From an uncultured Gemmiger sp. (GTDB taxonomy: Bacteria > Bacillota > Clostridia > Oscillospirales > Ruminococcaceae): 10,050 nucleotides of DNA. Each line of letters starts with the position of its first letter. The first letter of the stretch is position 1. The stretch covers positions 1-10,050 of the forward strand of contig CAUEKL010000076.1 of NCBI GenBank assembly GCA_959018215.1, written 5' to 3'. The notes under the pieces were generated by a model. The model was not told the origin of the DNA. It did no database searches and was given only the letters and a program-made list of their open reading frames with translations. This document shows positions 6,646-10,050 of the stretch, one piece after another. The translations under genes and the position numbers were made by a program.

Positions 6646-7761
6646 TCAGGCGTCGGCGGAGCGGTACTTCCAGGCCGCCGCACAGGCGCCCTCGCTGGAA
6701 ACCATACAGGGGCCCACCGGGTCCTCCGGGCGGCAGAGCTTGCCGAACAAGGGACACTCTTCCGGGTGCAGCATCCCCCGGATGACCTGCCCGCACCGGC
6801 AGCCCGGGGGCTCGGTGCCTGCCCGGCAGGCAAGGCCGTGCCGGGCGGCGGCGTCATAGCGGGCATACTCCGGCCGCAGCACAAGGCCGCTGTCCGGGAT
6901 TTCCCCCAGCCCCCGCCACAGGCTGTCCGCAGGCTGAAAGACGGCGTTTACGGCGGCCCGGGCGGCGGCGTTGCCGCCCGCGGTGACCAGCCGGACATAT
7001 TCGTTTTCCAGGGCCGGGGGGCCGTCGCAGACCATGCACACCATCCGCCAGATAGCGTACAGCACATCCCCGGCCTCAAACCCGCCCACCACGGCGGGCA
7101 GGCCAAACTCCCGGGGCAGAAAGGCAAAGGCGTCCGCTCCGGTGACGGCGGCCACATGCCCGGGGCAGAGCAGGGCGTCCACCCCGCAGTCGGGGGCGCT
7201 CAGCAGCGCCCGCAGGGCAGGCTCGGTGCGCTTGAGCAGGCAGAACACCGAGAAATTGTCCAGGCCGTCTCCGGCGGCGTCCAGCACGCAGGCGGCAGTA
7301 CCGGGGGCGGTGGTCTCAAACCCCACCCCCAGGAACACCACCTTCCGGTCGGGGTTGGCCCGGGCCAGGTCCACCGCGTCGGCGGCGGAGTAGACGGTGT
7401 GCACATCCGCCCCCTGGGCCCGGCGGCGCAGCAGGGTATCCCCCCGCACACTGCCCGGTACCCGCAGCAGGTCCCCGTAGGTGGCAAGGGTCACACCGGG
7501 CCGGGCGGACAGTTCCAGGGCGGCGTCCATGGCCCCGGCGGGGGTCACGCACACCGGACACCCGGGACCGGAGATCAGCTCCACCCCCGGGGCCAGCAGA
7601 CTGCGCAGCCCCGCTTTGGCGATGGCCATGGTGTGGGTGCCGCAGATCTCCATGATCCGCACCGGGGCGCGGTCCCTGGTGCGGCGGCGGATATCCTCCA
7701 CCAGCCGGGCCGCCCCGGTGGGGTTGCGGAAGGCTTTCAGCCAGGCGTCCTCACAGGGCAT
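6646..7761 (-). CDS. hypD: Hydrogenase maturation protein HypD, iron-sulfur scaffold
   Basis: HypD is a cytoplasmic [4Fe-4S] protein that, together with HypC, holds the iron while the cyanide and CO ligands are attached. The 371 residues match the usual length. Conserved parts are visible: C40 in MEICGTHTMA, C68 and C71 in SGPGCPVCVTP, GFETTAPGT at 147-155, LLCPGHVAAVTG at 197-208, and GFEAGDVLYA at 227-236. The C-terminal region, whose cysteines in the family bind the cluster, has C321, C323, C336, C343, C352 and C360, for example in PGCRCGQVIRG and PEECPLFGKLC. The ATG at 7761 was chosen because GAGGAGG lies 6 nt upstream inside the end of hypC; the longer reading frame would add 22 residues that lie over hypC and are not family-like. 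It overlaps hypC by 11 nt, suggesting coupled translation of the two partners. Confidence 0.97.
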   Translation of the reverse strand: MPCEDAWLKAFRNPTGAARLVEDIRRRTRDRAPVRIMEICGTHTMAIAKAGLRSLLAPGVELISGPGCPVCVTPAGAMDAALELSARPGVTLATYGDLLRVPGSVRGDTLLRRRAQGADVHTVYSAADAVDLARANPDRKVVFLGVGFETTAPGTAACVLDAAGDGLDNFSVFCLLKRTEPALRALLSAPDCGVDALLCPGHVAAVTGADAFAFLPREFGLPAVVGGFEAGDVLYAIWRMVCMVCDGPPALENEYVRLVTAGGNAAARAAVNAVFQPADSLWRGLGEIPDSGLVLRPEYARYDAAARHGLACRAGTEPPGCRCGQVIRGMLHPEECPLFGKLCRPEDPVGPCMVSSEGACAAAWKYRSADA

Positions 7762-7975
7762 GGATGGCCTCCTCAATGCAGGCCAGGTTTTCGGCGGCCT
7801 GCTCGGGGGTGAGCTTTTCAATGGCAAAGCCTGCGTGGACCATCACATAGTCCCCCACGGCGATGCCGGGCAGAAAGTCCACCCGCAGATTCTGGGTCAG
7901 CCCGGCGGCTTCCCCTACAGCGTGTTTGCCGTCTCCTTCCAGAGAGACAATCTTCAGCGGAACTGCAAGACACAT
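7751..7975 (-). CDS. hypC: Hydrogenase maturation chaperone HypC
   Basis: HypC is a small cytoplasmic chaperone that pairs with HypD during Fe(CN)2CO assembly and then with the hydrogenase large subunit precursor. The 74 residues start MCLAVPLKIV. The cysteine at position 2, exposed after removal of the first methionine, is essential in the family and fixes the start at 7975. GGGAGGG lies 7 nt upstream. An earlier in-frame ATG at 7999 would bury this cysteine and is rejected. The rest matches the family: GDYVMVHAGFAIEKL at 41-55 and a helical C-terminus. It starts 40 nt after hypF and overlaps hypD by 11 nt. Confidence 0.96.
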   Translation of the reverse strand: MCLAVPLKIVSLEGDGKHAVGEAAGLTQNLRVDFLPGIAVGDYVMVHAGFAIEKLTPEQAAENLACIEEAIHAL

Positions 7976-8015
7976 GCAGCAACCCTCCCCAAACAACAAT
8001 CAAGTAAAACCAATG

Positions 8016-10050
8016 TCACACCCCGGCCGCGGCGATGGCCAGCTGGCCCAGGGCCAGCCCCTCGTCGGAAGGGGAGACCCGCTTGTGGGTGTATACGGTG
8101 TATCCGGCCTCTTCCAGCAGGGAGGTCACCCCTTCCAGCAGGGCCCGGTTGAGGAACACCCCGCCCGAAAGCACCACCGGCAGTTGGTCCGGGTTCAGGG
8201 CCCGGCACTGGTCCAGGGCCATGCGGCACAAAGCCTGCTGGAACCCGGCGGCCAGCCCGGCGGCGTCGGCCCCCGCGTTTTTGCGCTGCCACAGGGCCCG
8301 GATCAGGGGCCGGGTATCGAAAACGCGCACCCCGTTCTCCTCATAGAAGGCAGGGGCGTACACCTCCTCCGGGGCGGCACCTTCGGCCAGGGCTTCCAGC
8401 AGCGCCGGGGCCTGGCCGTCATACCCGGCCTTGACGGTCCCGGTGAGCAGGGCATACACCCCGTCGAACAGCCGCCCCATGCCGGAGGACCGGGGGCAGC
8501 GGAAGCCGCTGCACAGCAGGGCGGCCACCTTGTCCCGGCGGGCAAAGTCGGGGGCAAAGGCGGGACATTCGGCGTCCATGGCTAAGGACAGGGCGATGCG
8601 GCCGATCTGGGCGGTGCACACATCCCCGCCCGGCAGGGCCACAGGCCGGATGGAGCCCACCCGGCGGTAAGAACGGAAATCTCCCACAAGACATTCCCCG
8701 CCCCAGATGGTCCCGTCCTCCCCCAGGCCGGTACCGTCCCAGACCAGGCCGAACACCGGCCCGTTCAGGCGGTTGTCCGCCATGCAGGCGGCCATGTGGG
8801 CCCAGTGGTGCTGGACCTGCCGCAGGGGCAGGTCCAGTTCCCGGGCGGTCTCCTCGGCCTCCCGGGTGGAGGCATAGTCCGGGTGCAGGTCGCACACCAG
8901 GGCGTGGACCGGCAGGCCGAACAGGTCCAGGGTGGTGTGCAGGGCGGTGCGGTAGTGGTCCAGGGTCTCGGCGTTTTTTAAATCGCCGATATACTGGCTC
9001 ACAAAGGCATGGCGGCCCCGCCCGGCGGCAAAGGAACCTTTCTGTTCCGCACCGAAAGCCAGCACCCCGGTCGCCTCCCGGTCCAGCAGAATGGGCTGGG
9101 GGGCGTAGCCCCGGCTGCGGCGGAAAAAGACAGGGGCCCCCCGCCAGACCATGGCCAGGGAATCATCGCACCGGTTGGCGATGGGCCGGTCGTGGAGCAG
9201 GAATCCGTCCGCCACCCCCCGCAGCACGTCCACGGCCTCCCGGTTGTCGGTGAGCAGCGGGCAGCCCGGGCGGTTGGCGCTGGTCATGACCACCAGGTCC
9301 GGCCCGCCGGACTGCCCGTCCAGCAGCAGGATGTGCAAAGGGGTATAGGGCAGCATGACCCCCAGCCGGGTGGTGGCACTGAGCCAGTACTGCCCGGCGG
9401 GGTCTTTCTTGTCCAGCAGCAGGATGGGACGGCGGGGACTTTGCAGCAGGGCGGCCTCCTCCTTGGTGATGCTGCACAGCCGCCCGGCGGCGTCCAGGTC
9501 CCGGGCCATGAGGGCCAGGGGCTTGTCCGGGCGCAGTTTGCGGCGGCGCAGCCGGGCCACGGCGCCGGGGCTGTCCGCCCGGCAGGCCAGATGGATGCCC
9601 CCGGTGCCCTTCACCGCCACAATGCCCCCCAAACTCAGCACCCGCTGGGCTTCGGCGATGGGGTCCCCGGACCGGGGCACGCCGCTGCCGTCCAGATACA
9701 CCGCCTTTGGCCCGCATACCGGGCAGCAGTTGGGCTGGGCGTGGTAGCGGCGGCTGGTGATGTCGGCGTATTCGGCGGCGCAGTCGGGGCACATGGCAAA
9801 CCCGGCCATGGTGGTGGCGGGGCGGTCGTAGGGCAGGCGGCGGATGATGGAAAACCGCGGCCCGCAGTCGGTACAGTTGATAAAAGGATACCGGTACCGC
9901 CGTCCCTGGGGGTCGTTCATCTCGGCCAGACAGGCGTCACAGGGGGCCAGGTCGGGGGAGATGAGGGTGGCCGCCGCCCCCTGGCGGCTGGGCAGAATGG
10001 CAAAGCCGGTTTCCCCGGTAACCGGCATATCTTCGGTGTGGATTCCCTCA
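8016..10050 (-). CDS. hypF: Hydrogenase maturation protein HypF, carbamoyltransferase, N-terminus beyond the window
   Basis: HypF uses carbamoyl phosphate and ATP to form a carbamoyl-adenylate and transfers the carbamoyl group to the C-terminal cysteine of HypE. About 677 residues are visible; the family is usually about 750-770, so the missing part is roughly the N-terminal acylphosphatase domain. The frame stays open to the right edge, so the ATG at 10028 is internal. Counting from that Met: two zinc fingers (C30, C33, C52, C55; C80, C83, C101/C102, C105), a YrdC-like domain at about 120-315 with KGTGGIHLAC and MTSANRPGCPL, then a Kae1-like carbamoyltransferase domain with metal-binding H407 and H411 in HHWAHMAA, DGTGLGEDGTIWGGE at 431-445 and SGGVFLN at 621-627. 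No frameshift or missing key residue was seen. It is the most upstream visible hyp gene. Its promoter is outside the window. Confidence 0.97.
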   Translation of the reverse strand, partial: EGIHTEDMPVTGETGFAILPSRQGAAATLISPDLAPCDACLAEMNDPQGRRYRYPFINCTDCGPRFSIIRRLPYDRPATTMAGFAMCPDCAAEYADITSRRYHAQPNCCPVCGPKAVYLDGSGVPRSGDPIAEAQRVLSLGGIVAVKGTGGIHLACRADSPGAVARLRRRKLRPDKPLALMARDLDAAGRLCSITKEEAALLQSPRRPILLLDKKDPAGQYWLSATTRLGVMLPYTPLHILLLDGQSGGPDLVVMTSANRPGCPLLTDNREAVDVLRGVADGFLLHDRPIANRCDDSLAMVWRGAPVFFRRSRGYAPQPILLDREATGVLAFGAEQKGSFAAGRGRHAFVSQYIGDLKNAETLDHYRTALHTTLDLFGLPVHALVCDLHPDYASTREAEETARELDLPLRQVQHHWAHMAACMADNRLNGPVFGLVWDGTGLGEDGTIWGGECLVGDFRSYRRVGSIRPVALPGGDVCTAQIGRIALSLAMDAECPAFAPDFARRDKVAALLCSGFRCPRSSGMGRLFDGVYALLTGTVKAGYDGQAPALLEALAEGAAPEEVYAPAFYEENGVRVFDTRPLIRALWQRKNAGADAAGLAAGFQQALCRMALDQCRALNPDQLPVVLSGGVFLNRALLEGVTSLLEEAGYTVYTHKRVSPSDEGLALGQLAIAAAGV

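Noticed and set aside
5373..6785. A 470-codon open frame on the + strand opposite hypE
   Set aside because: It crosses the hyp terminator and three - strand genes and shows no domain-like segments.
6604..7812. A 402-codon open frame on the + strand opposite hypD
   Set aside because: Gly/Pro/His/Gln-rich shadow of hypD, whose family motifs are unmistakable on the other strand.
10026..10028. ATG as the start of hypF
   Set aside because: The frame stays open for seven more codons to the window edge, and starting here would lack the N-terminal acylphosphatase domain normal for the family.
1..10050. CRISPR arrays, tRNA or rRNA genes, insertion sequences, attachment sites
   Set aside because: No regularly spaced repeats, cloverleaf-like segments, transposase-like products or terminal inverted repeats were seen. 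Frequent CCCGG and CCAGGGC words reflect GC-rich codon use.

Overview
The window is GC-rich and densely coded, with strong GC preference at third codon positions and AGGAGG-type ribosome binding sites before most genes. The hypCDEF set, an OmpR-type two-component system, a BlaI-type repressor and a lipoprotein of a style common in gut Clostridia suggest a high-GC Firmicute, perhaps Oscillospiraceae/Ruminococcaceae-like. That placement is an inference from style and content, because the window carries no phylogenetic marker.

Layout, left to right. (1) On the + strand, nt 2-1325, an uncharacterised Asp-box-repeat protein with a Cys-rich, zinc-ribbon-like tail (possibly cut by the left edge) is followed 13 nt later by a BlaI/MecI/CopY-family repressor. 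(2) A hairpin at 1345-1381 with T-runs on both sides ends this unit and the convergent one. (3) On the - strand, nt 5494 down to 1389, lies a four-gene operon: response regulator, sensor histidine kinase, a membrane-anchored protein of unknown function, and a secreted lipoprotein of unknown function. The first three genes are joined by two 4-nt ATGA overlaps. (4) A strong hairpin-plus-T-run terminator at 5570-5612 separates this operon from the one upstream on the same strand. (5) On the - strand, nt 10050 down to 5622, lie hypF (5' end beyond the window), hypC, hypD and hypE, the maturation genes that build and insert the Fe(CN)2CO part of [NiFe]-hydrogenases.

How the genes work together. 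HypF makes a carbamoyl adduct from carbamoyl phosphate and passes it to the C-terminal cysteine of HypE. HypE dehydrates it to a thiocyanate, and the HypC-HypD complex receives cyanide on iron for delivery to the hydrogenase large subunit. All key cysteines are visible. No hydrogenase subunit, hypA or hypB lies in the window, so they must be beyond the right edge or elsewhere. The two-component operon looks like an envelope-sensing module that encodes its own membrane protein and lipoprotein. The BlaI-type gene has no recognisable BlaR1 partner in view. No tRNA, rRNA, CRISPR array, insertion sequence or phage gene was seen, and no gene-free stretch exceeds about 130 nt.
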